Source of the DNA: Rhypophila decipiens
Lineage: Eukaryota; Ascomycota; Sordariomycetes; Sordariales; Naviculisporaceae
Length of the DNA stretch: 64,000 bases
Direction: 5' to 3'
Assembly (NCBI GenBank): GCA_033297075.1
Contig: MU858046.1
Location: 496,001-560,000 of the forward strand
This document shows, piece by piece, positions 35,525-48,900 of this stretch. Position numbers and translations under genes: made by a program. Numbering within the stretch: the stretch's first letter is position 1; every line of letters starts with the position of its first letter. The notes beneath the pieces are model-generated. The model did not search any database and was not told where the DNA came from. It was given only the letters and a program-made list of their open reading frames with translations.

Positions 35525-37957
35525 TCATTTCTTCCCCTTTCCTTTGCGCTTTCCTTTTCCTTTCCGCTGAGAGCTAGACGAAGCGCCGGCTTCCGCAGCC
35601 TGAGCATCAGAGGGGCTGGCAACATCGTCAGGAGGACGAGGGGTCTCCTGGCGAGGCACAGTAACAAGAGTTCCCTCGTCCAGTTCACCTTCTTCGATCT
35701 GTCCAGCTGCCTTCATCTTCTCCAACTGCTCTTGGCCACTAATGAAGCCCAATAGATCCGCATTTTCCTCATTGAGTCTCTTGGCCGCCTCCTTAAGCAG
35801 CTTAATCTGCTCCACAAGGGGTCTAGTGGTAGCAGCCACCTCCTCTGGGGAAATCGAACCCTTCATTCTCTCCTCGAGGTGTGCGATTTTCTCCAAGAGT
35901 CCCTTGCTCAATGCTTTCTCCTCCTGCAGAGATTGCGTCAAGCTGCGCGCAAGTTGAGTCGACTTATCCGCTCGATTCTGCTGTCTGAGCAGGTCCTTCT
36001 CCAAAGACGGAATCTTATTCTCTTTGAGAGCGCGATACTCTTCCTGTAGTTCCTTGAGCTCCTGCGTCACTTTCTTGGCCTCAGAAGCTGCTTGCTCGGC
36101 TGCATTGCCAGCTTTGATGGCCCTATCTCTTGCCTTGTTGACCAAATCCTCATAGTATATCCGCTGGCTGTCGAGCTGCTTGAGGTACATGGTCGTGTAC
36201 TCCAGGCTCATTTGGTCGAGCTTGGAACGCGGAACAACATCTTCCGATGTCTGCCCCGCCTGTTGTGAGCCTGTCGTACTGGATCTCTGGTTGTCATTGG
36301 TACTAGACAACTCAACAACCTTTTCCTCCTTGTTACGGAGGACCCGATGCACCCAGGCCTCGGCCGCGTAGTCCCATACATATTGAGTCGCGATCTCGAG
36401 ACTGAAATTGTGCTTCGTCTCCATCCAATGGGCTCTGGCGTGACCTCCTCTGTATCGACCACACCCGACATTACCACAGATCAGGCAGATCCAGAGATCC
36501 TCATTCCAGTTGCACATGGTGCATATATCACTTACATCTAGGCCAAATGGCCTTGATGACGGGTCATTTGGATCGATGACGGGAGCAGCGCGCGTGGCCG
36601 GCGTGGTGGCTCGGCATATCGGACACCCAGATCCCTTCCATGTTTGGAGGCATGTGCAGTGAAATATATGTTGGCAAGGAATCGTAATCAGACCAGCTGT
36701 GTTGTCCATCCGTTCCAGGCAGACAACGCATGTCGGGAACTCGGTTAGATCCGGCGTAGGGGGTGGGAATGGCCTGTCATCAACTACTCCCAACAAGTTG
36801 CCTGATCCCGACGGTTGCTTATCCTTCCCTTTCGCCTTGGACCCTTCTCCTGTCTCTGTCTCTACAGTCTTAGTCTCCCCAGGCACTTGGACCGTAATTG
36901 ACTTGATAAAGGCGACTTGGCAGAACTCAGATTGTAGCCCGGGAAATGGCTTTCCTGCAAACTCCCTCTGCCATGCCACAGCGCGACCGTGATCTTGTAT
37001 CTTCATTAGCACCATGTACCTATACATGGTGCTTGTCATGATCATTCTGTAATGTGCGACATCGCCCCTCCACTTGTCTCCAACCCAGCTCAGAAAGTCT
37101 GTCGGGGAGAGATATCCTGGCACTGAAGGGATGCAAAGCATGGTACCATCCTCGTCTCCCACAGAAATGACTCCCGAGGAAGTCGCGCTACTACCTTCGC
37201 CTGCTGGTAAGGCCGAAGTTGTCCCCGTGGTTGCCGGTGCTATGGATTCCTTGTAGAGATGCACAATACCCCAACCAGCTTCGGTATTTTTCATTTCCAG
37301 TGGGATATACGTCGCCTTTGTCGCGGAACCGACTCCGCCGAGGTTCGGGCCCAGGAGAGCAGCATGTTCTGTGCCTTTGGCGTGCGCATCTGCCCCTGTA
37401 TCAGGGCCTCTTTTTCCGTCCATTTGTCCTTCCTTCGCCCGTCCGTCGAGTAAAGACGAGTGTGGAGGAGCCTGATCGAAGCTCTCAATGTTGATTCTCC
37501 CGAACCGCCAATCCTTGACGGCCCTGTTTAGACCGATACCAGCTGTGCCAATCGGTGAATGGGAGGTCAAATTCACGGCCCCGGTAGAGGAGGTTTGATG
37601 ACCTTCGGCCGTGAGACTATCGCTTTGGGCTGTATTGTTGTTGTCACCGCCTCTGTTGCCACTTTCAGTTGGTGATGATGGCCCGCAATCTATCACCCCG
37701 CCCTCGGTCTCGATTTGAGCACCGACCCGTGTCTGGGCAACGTCGTCTGGCGTCTTATGAGCTATGGCGCGCCTCGCAGGATGGGAAGGAAGGTCGTCGA
37801 AAATGCTCGATATAGCGGTTGGTTTCCAAACCTCAGCGTGGTCGTCGTGGAGGTTCCCGCCACCGCCGGGTTCTTGCCTCCCACTGCCGGTGACCAACAG
37901 AGGGTTCGATGTAGGGTAAAGCTCGAGCTTGATGTGATAATTGTGCGCGGAAGACAT
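35525..37957 (-). CDS. ETP1: BRAP2/Etp1-type RING-H2 and ZnF-UBP protein
   Basis: A single exon of 810 aa starts at the ATG 37957 (MSSAHNYHIKLELYP), which begins the conserved N-terminal strand of the family. A low-complexity linker follows. The BRAP2 RRM-like domain spans about 270-365 (LCIPSVPGYLSPTDFLSWVG). The RING-H2 finger spans about 407-447 (CVVCLERM...CQHIFHCTCLQTW...CPIC). A ZnF-UBP domain (about 480-545) has CTMCNWNEDLWICLICGNVG and the histidine-containing GGHARAHWMETKHNF, which binds the free C-terminus of ubiquitin. A long coiled coil (about 575-765) and a very basic tail of Lys/Arg-Gly-Lys repeats end the protein. The human homologue BRAP2/IMP is a RING E3 in Ras-MAPK signalling, and yeast Etp1 acts in the ethanol response. 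E3 activity here is inferred from the intact zinc ligands. Confidence 0.94.
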   Translation of the reverse strand: MSSAHNYHIKLELYPTSNPLLVTGSGRQEPGGGGNLHDDHAEVWKPTAISSIFDDLPSHPARRAIAHKTPDDVAQTRVGAQIETEGGVIDCGPSSPTESGNRGGDNNNTAQSDSLTAEGHQTSSTGAVNLTSHSPIGTAGIGLNRAVKDWRFGRINIESFDQAPPHSSLLDGRAKEGQMDGKRGPDTGADAHAKGTEHAALLGPNLGGVGSATKATYIPLEMKNTEAGWGIVHLYKESIAPATTGTTSALPAGEGSSATSSGVISVGDEDGTMLCIPSVPGYLSPTDFLSWVGDKWRGDVAHYRMIMTSTMYRYMVLMKIQDHGRAVAWQREFAGKPFPGLQSEFCQVAFIKSITVQVPGETKTVETETGEGSKAKGKDKQPSGSGNLLGVVDDRPFPPPTPDLTEFPTCVVCLERMDNTAGLITIPCQHIFHCTCLQTWKGSGCPICRATTPATRAAPVIDPNDPSSRPFGLDVSDICTMCNWNEDLWICLICGNVGCGRYRGGHARAHWMETKHNFSLEIATQYVWDYAAEAWVHRVLRNKEEKVVELSSTNDNQRSSTTGSQQAGQTSEDVVPRSKLDQMSLEYTTMYLKQLDSQRIYYEDLVNKARDRAIKAGNAAEQAASEAKKVTQELKELQEEYRALKENKIPSLEKDLLRQQNRADKSTQLARSLTQSLQEEKALSKGLLEKIAHLEERMKGSISPEEVAATTRPLVEQIKLLKEAAKRLNEENADLLGFISGQEQLEKMKAAGQIEEGELDEGTLVTVPRQETPRPPDDVASPSDAQAAEAGASSSSQRKGKGKRKGKGKK

Positions 37958-38783
37958 CGCCCACGTAGCCGGCGCAAGACAAGCTTAAGCCTAGCAACGC
38001 GGCAACAATCGCGATTGAAAATTAGCTGCTCAGGGCAGCGATGTCGATAACAGCTGATGTAACGACGGAAGAGGAATATTGCAATGGAGCAGCTTGCAGA
38101 AGAAAAGCAGAATACGCAGGCCAAGACGAGTTGCTTATAACCCTGGAGGAAATAGTACTAAATTCAGTTAGCCACTGCCGCCTGCACATGGAGAGCAAAA
38201 GTCAAAGAAATTGAGTGAAGATGATGGAACAAAGTTACGGGTTGACAAACTCTCTTGGTTGGAGCCACAGCATCCTGCCCATTCACGCGATCTTGCTCGG
38301 GTCCTCTTGCCTCAACTCCATCATGCCCACGTGGAGTCGGGGAGAATTCCAACTAGCGATACTTTTCACAAGGAAGCAAAGGCTGGCCTAATCACCACTC
38401 CAAAGTCATGTGTTGAGACTGGCTGAAGTTGTGGAAGTCAGATAGGGAAGTTACTCCGTACAGGCTCTCGTAGAGTCACAGGTGTCAGGACCCCCGCCGG
38501 GAACTCGCCCCACTCCGACGTATTTACAAGGCATTCACATTTATTGCTCGGGCCGCAGTTCAATGAAAATTCCAGATCACAGCACAATCACGAGGAGAGT
38601 TTTCAGTTAAATAACCGCAAGATACTATTGTTTTGCGGAGTAACAATGACTGTATTTAAGTCGGCATCATCATGCGTGATGCTGGTTTCTCAGCTAAGAC
38701 CGGCCCTAAAAAATACCGCTAAACGCCAGGATACAACCTGATCCCAAATTCCTCCCAAAACTAGAAAATTCACACAAATCCGC
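37958..38783. other. intergenic: RING-gene promoter and polyubiquitin 3' UTR
   Basis: No gene seen. A TACTCCGTA copy lies at 38452-38460. Confidence 0.5.
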
Positions 38784-39801
<1,018 letters not shown>

Positions 39802-42800
39802 GTTGACGATGTGTAGGTTGTACTGGATTTAATGGACGATAGCGTGATGATTGAGGAGGATGCTTTTCTTTGACAGGACGGTTGTCGTGAAGTTGGTGAA
39901 GTTGACAGAGGAAAAGAGGGAAAAGGTTTGGAGAAGCGCGGGTGACTGGTTAAATAGGGACCCAGGAACGGAGGAGGCGAAGAGCAGGCAAGGTGCGGGG
40001 CTGAGCCGGCAAGTCGAATGTGTCAGAGACGGGCGCTTTGACCAGCTTGTGATCCTGGCAAACCAGGGAAACAGAGCGAAGCGGCGAGAATGGACCAGTC
40101 AGAGGCCAGCGATTGGTGCAGGTGGGGCCGGATGACGCCAGCCTCACAAACGAAGACGATTCTGGATCTCCTGCGTTGACGGCTGATTAATCCGTGATCA
40201 TTTGAAACCTTATTGCATGCGGAATCAACAAGCCAGACCGAAGAACCTTGGAGAGTTTCTCAATTTTCGAATTCTCTCAGAAACCAGATCTGCGATTACA
40301 TGTATTCCTTGATTGTCCATCTCGACGCACTACCTCTTGATCTTGAGGCGGGTCGCCTGAGCCAGTGAGCCAGCCAACAGCCAAGGATTACCCCCGCATC
40401 GCTCCTGCCCTTTCGATAAGCCAGCCCGGGCTTGGGACTTCAGATTTTGAGGACGGTGACCTTGAGAAAGGCTTACAGTTTCCCCCGAAACTTTAAAGAG
40501 TATCCGTACACGGGTATGCCGAGGATTTCAATCCCAGCAGCGATTGAGTCTTCCCTTGGCGAGGTTTGCACGATGTCTGTGGATCTCAAACACTACGATG
40601 CATTAGAGCGAGGGGCAACTCAACACGGAACGATGTGGCTGGGTTAGGCAGACTCCCCTACCGTGCTATGGGCGATGTCGACAAGGCACTGGCTGTGCAG
40701 CTTGTCAGCCTCCTCGTTAATAAAAGACCTCAAGTTCCTGGAGCAACAAACAGTCGAAATCGAAGTCATCCGGGAAGACAGGCAGATAAGAGCATTATCT
40801 TCTCCAGATGCAAAGCGTCACCGTTTAGGATGGTGCTCCACATGATCGTCACGCGCCAACGCTCGATGGTTCTCCACCAGGAATTCGCTATCGGAAGCTT
40901 ATCGCGGCCGCGCACATCCATCGAGTTTCCCCTGTTGATCACTCCATTGATGGGGGGGCTGCACGTGTATGCGTACCTACTAGTCGCAAGGGGAAGATCG
41001 AGACAAGAGACATTAGTGCAATCAACAACCACTTATTATTTCGATTTGACGACAGCCATGATTGCAAGCGAGAACACAAAAAATAGGCAAGCGAACAACC
41101 CTCCAGTCAGACGGGTCGCGGTGGACTTTGGGATGCCAACGGCGCTAATTCGGAATTCGCAGGCTTGGAATCGGAAAAACCGAACAATCGACGTCACCGA
41201 CGTCGGGGGTGGTAACAATACGCTTGGTTTTGCACAAGTACGCATTTACTCCGTACGGATACCACTTTCGAATTTGCAACCCGTGACCATCGACCACATT
41301 CACGGGTTTCGCATGACTGTCGCGAAATCAACAACGAAACGATTTGTTTGTTGACCGGTTCCGCTGGCGAATCAAAGATCACACACACATTACTGCCCGT
41401 TCTGGATACGACTCCTCGTGGACCAACGTGAATAACGTCGCATCGTCCCGACCGGTCAACAGAAGCCGCCAATCTGTCGTCACTCCCTCCAGCCTTGGAT
41501 CGGGAGGAAAGTCAAACTGAAGCCGACTTTCAGCTGAATCTTCCAACACGGACCCAGGTATGTACTGTACGGGGGATCCTTCCCCAAGACCTGGCCGAAC
41601 AGCAAGGTTTGTTACAGGAGCCTGTACGGGCCGCACAATCGAAGACGGCAAAGGACAGGCAGGACCTCATGAGAAAGTCGGAAGGAAGGCTTGGTGATTG
41701 TCAGTGAGCCCTTGCTTCCTCGGCTTGGAACAGAGTTTTTAGCCGCCGCGGAAGCTCCATCTTTTTCTCACGGAGGCGGTAGGTATGGCCCTTCGTCAGT
41801 TACTTCTTGGGTCCCGGTTCCCGTGATATGCCACATCATGGTTCTTCGGTAGGAGCTAAGCTACTTGGAAGTCCACTCCTCGTTGCTCAAACCCGGTGTG
41901 AGTATTCGGTGATGTTATATCTGAGTAGGTCAGGCGGATTACCTCTCTCCGTACTAAAGACTTTGAACAAGCTAATTCTGCACCCTGAGAGATTGTTTCT
42001 ATCTGCCAAGTCGTTTGTTCGCACCATCCCAGGTAAGTGCGAAGTTTGTGGAAGGTACGAGGAAGATGACGAATGGAAGATGGGGAGACCTCCATACCTG
42101 GATCGTTTCATCACCCATTAAAGCAAGTTCCAGTACTTATAAAAATAACTACACGATGAAGGAATGACATGGATAATAAAATATACGTGCTTTTTATTCC
42201 TATGACCTTGTTCTCATTATAATGTAACCATCTTCCATTCATTACTCGCCCGGTTCCTCTATGAATGAACTCCCCATCCAAGAAGCAAGGAAATTCCAAC
42301 AACAACCCGCCCTTACCGTAAAGACGATGTCCAATCGTGAGCAAAAGGCGGGTGAGCGCAAAGACATCAACTTCTTATCCACGAAGGTGATGTGACCACA
42401 TTCAAAAACCACTTTTTCCTTCGAGCCCAACAAGACAGCCGCCATCACCTTCCACTTTAGTCCGTATGTGCTCGAAACGTAAGTCGCCAGTTGAGTATGT
42501 AGAAAATCAAAGCAGAAACAGATCATCAATCACTTCCAAAGCAAACAAACACACCACATCCGAAAGTTGCACAAAAAGCAAGACAGCTGGCTAAATTCAT
42601 GAACAACACAACGGAATTATCTAGGTATATTCTTTTGTCTGTCTTGTCGGTCTGTATCTCATAGTAACATCGTGCCAGTGTAAATGTATACTATTATTCA
42701 TATTTTGGTTGGTCATCGGATTCGGTAGGTTGGTCCACGTGAACGGTTCGTTAGGTGAAAAGCAACAAAGAACGGTTAAAAGCAAGGTAAATAGCAGAAG

Positions 42801-43423
42801 CAATCGCATTTTTGGTCGGATGACATTTTGAATGTGCGTAATGTCCAGACCAAAAACACTCGCGTAGACGCCAAATATTTCCCAGTCCATCCAATCCATC
42901 GCCTTGTTCGAACTGCCCACGGGCAATCAACCATTGACCATCTCTCTCCGTCGCCAGAAAGAACAAAAAATAGTCATCAGATAAAAGAATAGATTGCTTG
43001 ATGTCGCTGATGCTGCCAATTCGGTTTCATACATGATATCGTGTAAATCATCTGATAGGGATACTTTTGTCGTTGAAATGAAAGAAGAAATGGCAAGAGA
43101 AAACAACAGATAGAAATAGATGGTAAAAATAAGCCAAAATTCGTTCATCAGATGAATCCCATAATAGACGTTCAGTCATTCGTAAGCACATGCCTTTTGT
43201 GGGCCAGCCCGAGTGATCGTTGACGTTGAAGCCGTGAAAGATGTAAGAAATAATAAACAGAGAGAAAAGCATATAACAAACGCCATCGCTCAATGGACTA
43301 GCTCAAAAAAGACAAAAGAAATGAAACCCCTGGTTCCGTGAGCAGGAGGAAAATCCGTAATCTGTCGTTGAGACCGGGTATTGAGTAATGAGACAAGACA
43401 TGTTGAAACAAGGACGATCACCC
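39802..43423. other. intergenic: polyubiquitin promoter and 3' flank of the Zn2Cys6 gene
   Basis: The first 600 bp are the polyubiquitin promoter. GTATCCGTA at 40500-40508 and the fused motif TACTCCGTACGGATAC at 41247-41262 lie here. A plus-strand frame at 40566-41354 is long but unsupported (see rejected items). Sequence from about 42500 to 43423 is A-rich on the plus strand, consistent with a 3' UTR on the minus strand. Confidence 0.5.
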
Positions 43424-45991
43424 TTAGTTGGCGCGAATGACCAGCTTCGAGAGGAACTTGTTTGATAATGAGTCAAAGTCATAGCGGTCGAACTTCGTAT
43501 CTTGACGGGTCCTCAGGTATGATTCTGGATACACGAATTAGCCCAAGTCCTTTCTTATTAAAAGGGACGCAATAATCATGTACTCACCATGCTTCATGAC
43601 ATGTTGTCGAACTTCCGTCATTGCCTCGCAAACAGCGGGGTTGTTGTTCAGGACTTGTCCATGGCGACGGGTGTCCCACTCAGCGAATGAAGGTAGCTTC
43701 TGAGAGATGGCGTGGAAGAGCCCGACAATGACGCCGACTGGTACGGTCTCCATGTCATTGCAGAACTTCTCGACGGCAACGGGATCGGGGACGCGGTAGT
43801 GGCAGTCGAACTGAATTTCTTCCCAGACGGCAAGCAGAATAGAAGCGAGCATGAAGATGGTCGGCCAGTTCTTGAGACGCTCACCGCTGTACACACTGGA
43901 GTAAAGTTGGGAGAGCTCCTCCAGGATATCCTTTTGGAGATCACGCCACATGTCGGCCATGGCACACTTGATCTGGAAGTTGATCATGACAGGAGCTACC
44001 ACCTTGCCGAAGTACTTGGAGTCCTCGTCGTCGATTTGTCCCTCCATGGGTTGCTCAGTAGGCGCTTGCTCGATCATCGTGATGTGCAGAGTCAGGTTAT
44101 AGGCCACGACAAGCTTGAGTGCCTTGCGGATGACTGGAGTTCTCTCCTTGGTGTAGAAGCGGTATGCAGTCTTGAAGATTTCGGTGATGAATGGAGTTCC
44201 TTCGAAGTGATCGTCGATAAACCCCTCGAAGCCTTCGTCGATATGCTTGTCAAGATACTCGTTGAGGGCCTCCATCGATACACCATCTTGGCCAACATCT
44301 AGACGTTCGGTGCGAATCTCGAAGTCGATCGGCTCCTGATCCGTCAAAGTGGACTCAACCCAATCCACCTGGAAGCAGCTGTCGTCCGCAACGTATACCT
44401 CACGAACCATCACCGGCAAGCAGAATCCATATCCGTGCGTCACCCACATCAGTGTTTCCTTTTGGGCGAATCCCTTGACGTTAAAGACTGACATGCCGCG
44501 ATCGAGGTGACGTTCGTAATCGGCCTTCCAATCCTTCATGAAATAACCAATATCCTTGATATCAATACGCGTGCAAGGGACCTGCCATAACCGGGCATGA
44601 GACGGCTGGCAACCAGCGCAAGGCTCGCCCTTGTCACACGTCTTCTTGAGGAACTTGCAGCGGAGACAGGCCCGGAGCTTCCGAATCTCGCTGGCTTGTT
44701 TGCGCTGCTCTGGCAACAAGGGGCCGCGGCGGCGGCCAACCTTCTTCTCACCAGTACCGTCTTTCTTCCCTGTTGATGTTCTCCGAATGACTGGTTTTGT
44801 GGCCTTGGCGATTGGGCTCTTCCGTGGTCCAGAATTTCTCCTCGCAGGCGGAGAGGTAGAACCAGAGCCGCTGGCAATTGCTCTGGTGGCTGTTAACGCC
44901 GCTGTCGAAGTAACCTTGATCGGCATGGGAGCAACTGCAGCTGCTGGGCTGATGATCTCAGTCGATGGCGAAGGATGGTGATGATGATCTCCAGGACAAC
45001 AGTTCCGGTGATTGCTCGAGTTGTCCACATATGTATCTGAGCCTGGGGAGAACGGCGAGTAAGGAGGAAATTGGACTTCCTCGTAACTTCCAAAATCGTG
45101 GCTATGCTCGGATTGTGAGGAATCGGAATGTGTCCTCAAATGCAGCGTCTGGCCGGGGTTGAAGATGGCCGCGTTTTGCGATGCTTGTGACTGCGAGAAT
45201 GTGTCATAGTTCTGCTGGTAGACATTGACGTTTGCCCATTCACTCTCACTGCCCGAGCCCAAAGACAAGACCTCCAGATAGGTCCCCGTGGGCGAATGGC
45301 TTCCCAAGCTTCCGACCCGAGGAAGGCCATCCGGGTGGAAACTCATCGCAGCCTCGAAATCCTGCCAATTTGCCATGCTCGTGCCCCACTGAATCGCTTG
45401 CGTGGCGGGTTCATTGACCGGCGATATCGTGTTGAACGGCGAATCGAGTTGTTGCAGACTTGCCTCCATGGCGGCCTGGGTCGTTGCTGGGATATATTCG
45501 AGGGGCGATGGCTGAAAGTTTGGGGCAAAGGCGTTCAAGGCCATCATGGCTGGGTCCTGGATGAAATGAGACAAGTCAGGAGCAGGCTGGGGTTGAGCCT
45601 GTAATGGAAGAGACCATTCAGGGATCAAAGTGGCCGGGTTCTGATGCTGCGATGTCTGGAAGGGCGAAGGCTGAAATTGCAGCGGGCTCGACATGGCGCT
45701 CTGGTGAGATGTAGGCGACTGTTGACCTTGATCCTCCGGCGATGACGCCGTCACGGGCGAGTGAGCAGACACGGGCGCGCCGATAGCACCAGTCAGATCG
45801 AGTGGCAGCCATGTCGTCCCTGGACTCAAGCTCTGGCGATTACTATGGGACATGGTCGTCAAGGCGGTAGACGTGATGTTTTGGGACGAAGCTGTCGTGG
45901 AGACGGGATAAGAGTAGCGGTCACGGTTGTCAAATCCAAATTGTTCCAGCAAGGCAGCCTCTCCTCCACCAGTGTTGTAGTCGTAGGTCAT
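43424..45991 (-). CDS. Zn(II)2Cys6 fungal transcription factor
   Basis: Two exons on the minus strand (45991-43588, 43524-43424) give 834 aa. The intron (GTGAGT...TCCAG, phase 1) joins QHVMKH to ESYLRTRQ, and the protein ends SKLVIRAN. Residues 1-400 are Gln/Ser/Pro-rich, a likely activation region, with a DHHHHP patch near 335-340. A basic stretch (GRRRGPLLPEQRKQ, about 419-432) precedes the binuclear zinc cluster at 442-473: CLRC, six residues, C, DKGEP, CAGC, then eleven residues to the sixth Cys. That last spacing is longer than the usual six to nine. The C-terminal half (IGYFMKDWKADYERHL onward) is a conserved helical region without a name I can assign. The target genes are unknown, and no pathway cluster lies beside it. 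It is nuclear by inference. Confidence 0.88.
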
Positions 45992-48900
45992 CCTGGCAAG
46001 AAGCCAAACGGAGGAGATCGAGGGGAAATCAGGAGGTCGATGGAAAGGGGTCGGAGGGTTGGCTTGTTAGTATTGTAGCGGGATTTCCAAGAACGTCACA
46101 GTCAGGGACGGACGACTGAAAGGAGGAGGACACCGCTCTTTCTCGATCGCGAGTCGGTCAGGGGAGGGTCATGACAAGCAGTCAGGAATAGAAAGAGGCA
46201 CTCGCTGGGGGGTGAGAGGAGAGACTAGGGTTTGGTATTTTCGTTGAGAGGTGGTTCGCGCGTTAGTGGTTTGGAGGTGGTGCTCAAGAGTCAGCAACGG
46301 GCGAGAGTGAGCGGTGGTCCCAAGTCTGAAGACTGGGGTGATGGGGGAAAAGGTTAGAGTGAGGGGAGGAGCAAGGAGGAATTCTCGCACACCCGGACTG
46401 AGGAAGGGAAGGCGAGAATCGAGTCGAGTCGTGGAAACTGATGGGCGCAAGGTGGAGAGAGACGGCCGAGTTGTCGACTGGCGACTGGCGACAAGTGGAG
46501 GACGACTGGAAGGTGGAGAGCAAGACGAGGAAAGAAACGCCCACGCCTGTCAGTCCTGCTGTTTCCCGGTGCCGCTCTCCTCTTTCGCACCTGCTCACCC
46601 AGGACGTCTCCCGTTGAGTTGAAGAGGCGGTGAGAGCGCATCTCAACCCCGGTCGGGAAGCTGCCGCTGATTGGGCTCAGTCCATGCCCGGCATGCACGC
46701 GGTGGATGGGTGCATTGGGTTGCGGACCAATCAACATGCACGAAATTGGACCGTCAGTGACTTTGCTGGCACCTCAAGACTGTCTGCACCAACCCCGCCG
46801 CACTGTGGTGGGACATGGAGCACAAGGAAAGTCCCTATTCCCAACCCCTCACCTTGCCAATGGTTTTTTCACCACAGTGAAATGGTCTTTCTTATAGTAA
46901 ACAGATTCTCTACTCCGTACAAGATCTCTTTTACCTTAATATGAGAAGTGAAGAGTTCGTTGCCATTCTAAGGAACGTATGTTGGTTGTGCTGCACTTGG
47001 TGACCGTCCCGTTTCCAGGGACAGCGGGACAGCGGGACATGTCAGTCGACGCCAGCTGCGCAAGTACCATGATGCATTAGGGCCAATGAACCCTCCACTC
47101 AAGCTCCATGGGTCGCTGATCCTCAGATTCCTCGCGGATGTCTACTTTTGTCAAACCCACAACTTTAAAGGCGGTCTGGCCTCTAAGAAGTATTATCGTT
47201 CCTGTTATGAGCCTGTCTCAAATCGGGTCTGTTTGTATCTATTGATTATCGCTTCTTCTTTATTAACGCCGGTTCTCTCAAAAGCTTTCGTTTTCCTACC
47301 GGGTTGGGGCGGCATGGACCGAGAGAGGCCCGCTCCCCGTTGACTGCTCTACCGCCCACAAAATAACCTTACCCGTTCGAGCCGTTGTCGGGTTTTAGTC
47401 GGCCGTGCGGGCTGAAGTGTAGATCAACGTCAGGTCTCATCAGCCATCCAGATATACCCAACTGATGAGGAGATCGTCTTGTCAGCGTGCCTTTGCAATT
47501 CCCGAAAAGATTGATGATGTTCTTCACCATCCACGATAATCAGGCAAAGGTTAAAGAGTTTGACCTCTTTAACACCAGCCGATAATCACCACTAGTGTCG
47601 AAAGACGCAAAGCAATGCACATCACGGGAACTCGGCTCACGGAAGATGGTTGATTACTCATGGACAACCAGTGGAAGTAGGTGTGGCTGAACGACCTCCT
47701 CCTTGGACAGCACAGTATGAGTTATCGTCATGCAAAACACATTCGGTAGCGCACAGGTTGTGGGATGAATGGCATCGAAACAGGCAATGCCGTGCGCATT
47801 GTGCGATGTCACCACCCGGCTTCTACCGAATCAACGAAGCCCTTCTTCTTCCTTCTTCTCCTCGTAGGGTTCTGGCTGATGTCGCGGTGGCTTGATGGCA
47901 AGTCGTCCAGCACACGCAGTGTATTGTGAAAGTGGCCCATCAAGACCTGCAAGCTTCCGTCTCGCGTGCTGCAATGAGCTTCTTCTGGCTGGATGAGAGG
48001 GAAAGGGCATCCGCCACAATATAAATTTCATCAGTCGCTCGCCTCACCGCCGTCAGTCAAGAACGTCTTTGCCTGGCCTTTTCTAATGTTAAAAGGAGAG
48101 TATGAGTTGAACCGGCTAAACCTCCTCGTCCCGAACATAGTAATCCGTACTTTGCTACATACAGTGGTCTCTGAGCTGCTCAAATGGGACAGAATGAACT
48201 GCGCCGCGAAAAAGGAGACACGGACAACAGACGGGTACAAAATCGTCACCCGTGCAATGTCGAAGCTGTCCCCATGAGGCGCATGCCGCTCAACAAGTTC
48301 GTGGCCAGCTGTAACGAGGAGGTGCATGCGGACAGCATGTACCTTCACAGTGAGATAAACGGCTCCTCGCTCTCTCCTGACACCGACAGACAAACGGCAC
48401 GTCGTGATGGCTCGTTGCATTCGGCTTGTAATAGCGCACCATCCAACAACTCACTAGCGTCCATGCAGCTCACTGTCGCCACTGGTGAAAAATCCGGACG
48501 GTGACGGTGCAGTTCTGGCTTCCCCACGCTTATCAGATGCCGTTGATGTGGATCCAATTGAGATTTTGGGTGTGGACCCCGCCCCTTGGACTTCAGCTTG
48601 GCCAACAGTCAATTGCCCGGAAAGCGGGTGCCTTGTGAACGAGGTAGGAATTAGCAAAAATAGCGGCCGGCTAACGAGAGGTTTTTAAAAAAAGAAGAAA
48701 GGTCCCGGATCTTGAAGCTCGTGATGGCAATGCAATTGGGATGCCTGGCATGTCGTCATCTTCCCGACCATTGAGAACCCTTATCAGTTCAAGGTGCACC
48801 TTCCTTTGCTGCGAAGCCAGACCTCTCAGGCTCGTCAATTGGAAACGGCCAGAGCTAGGAGGAAACGGCCAGACTCGAGTCTCGCCCGCCAGATCTGATC

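Noticed and set aside
24991..37957. Secondary-metabolite or pathway gene cluster
   Set aside because: The neighbouring genes are unrelated housekeeping functions. No synthase, P450, transporter or tailoring enzyme is present.
40566..41354. Plus-strand frame of up to 262 codons
   Set aside because: The first ATG is 35 codons in, the sequence contains the intergenic motif TACTCCGTACGGATAC, composition is not protein-like over most of its length, and no splice signals or domains are seen.
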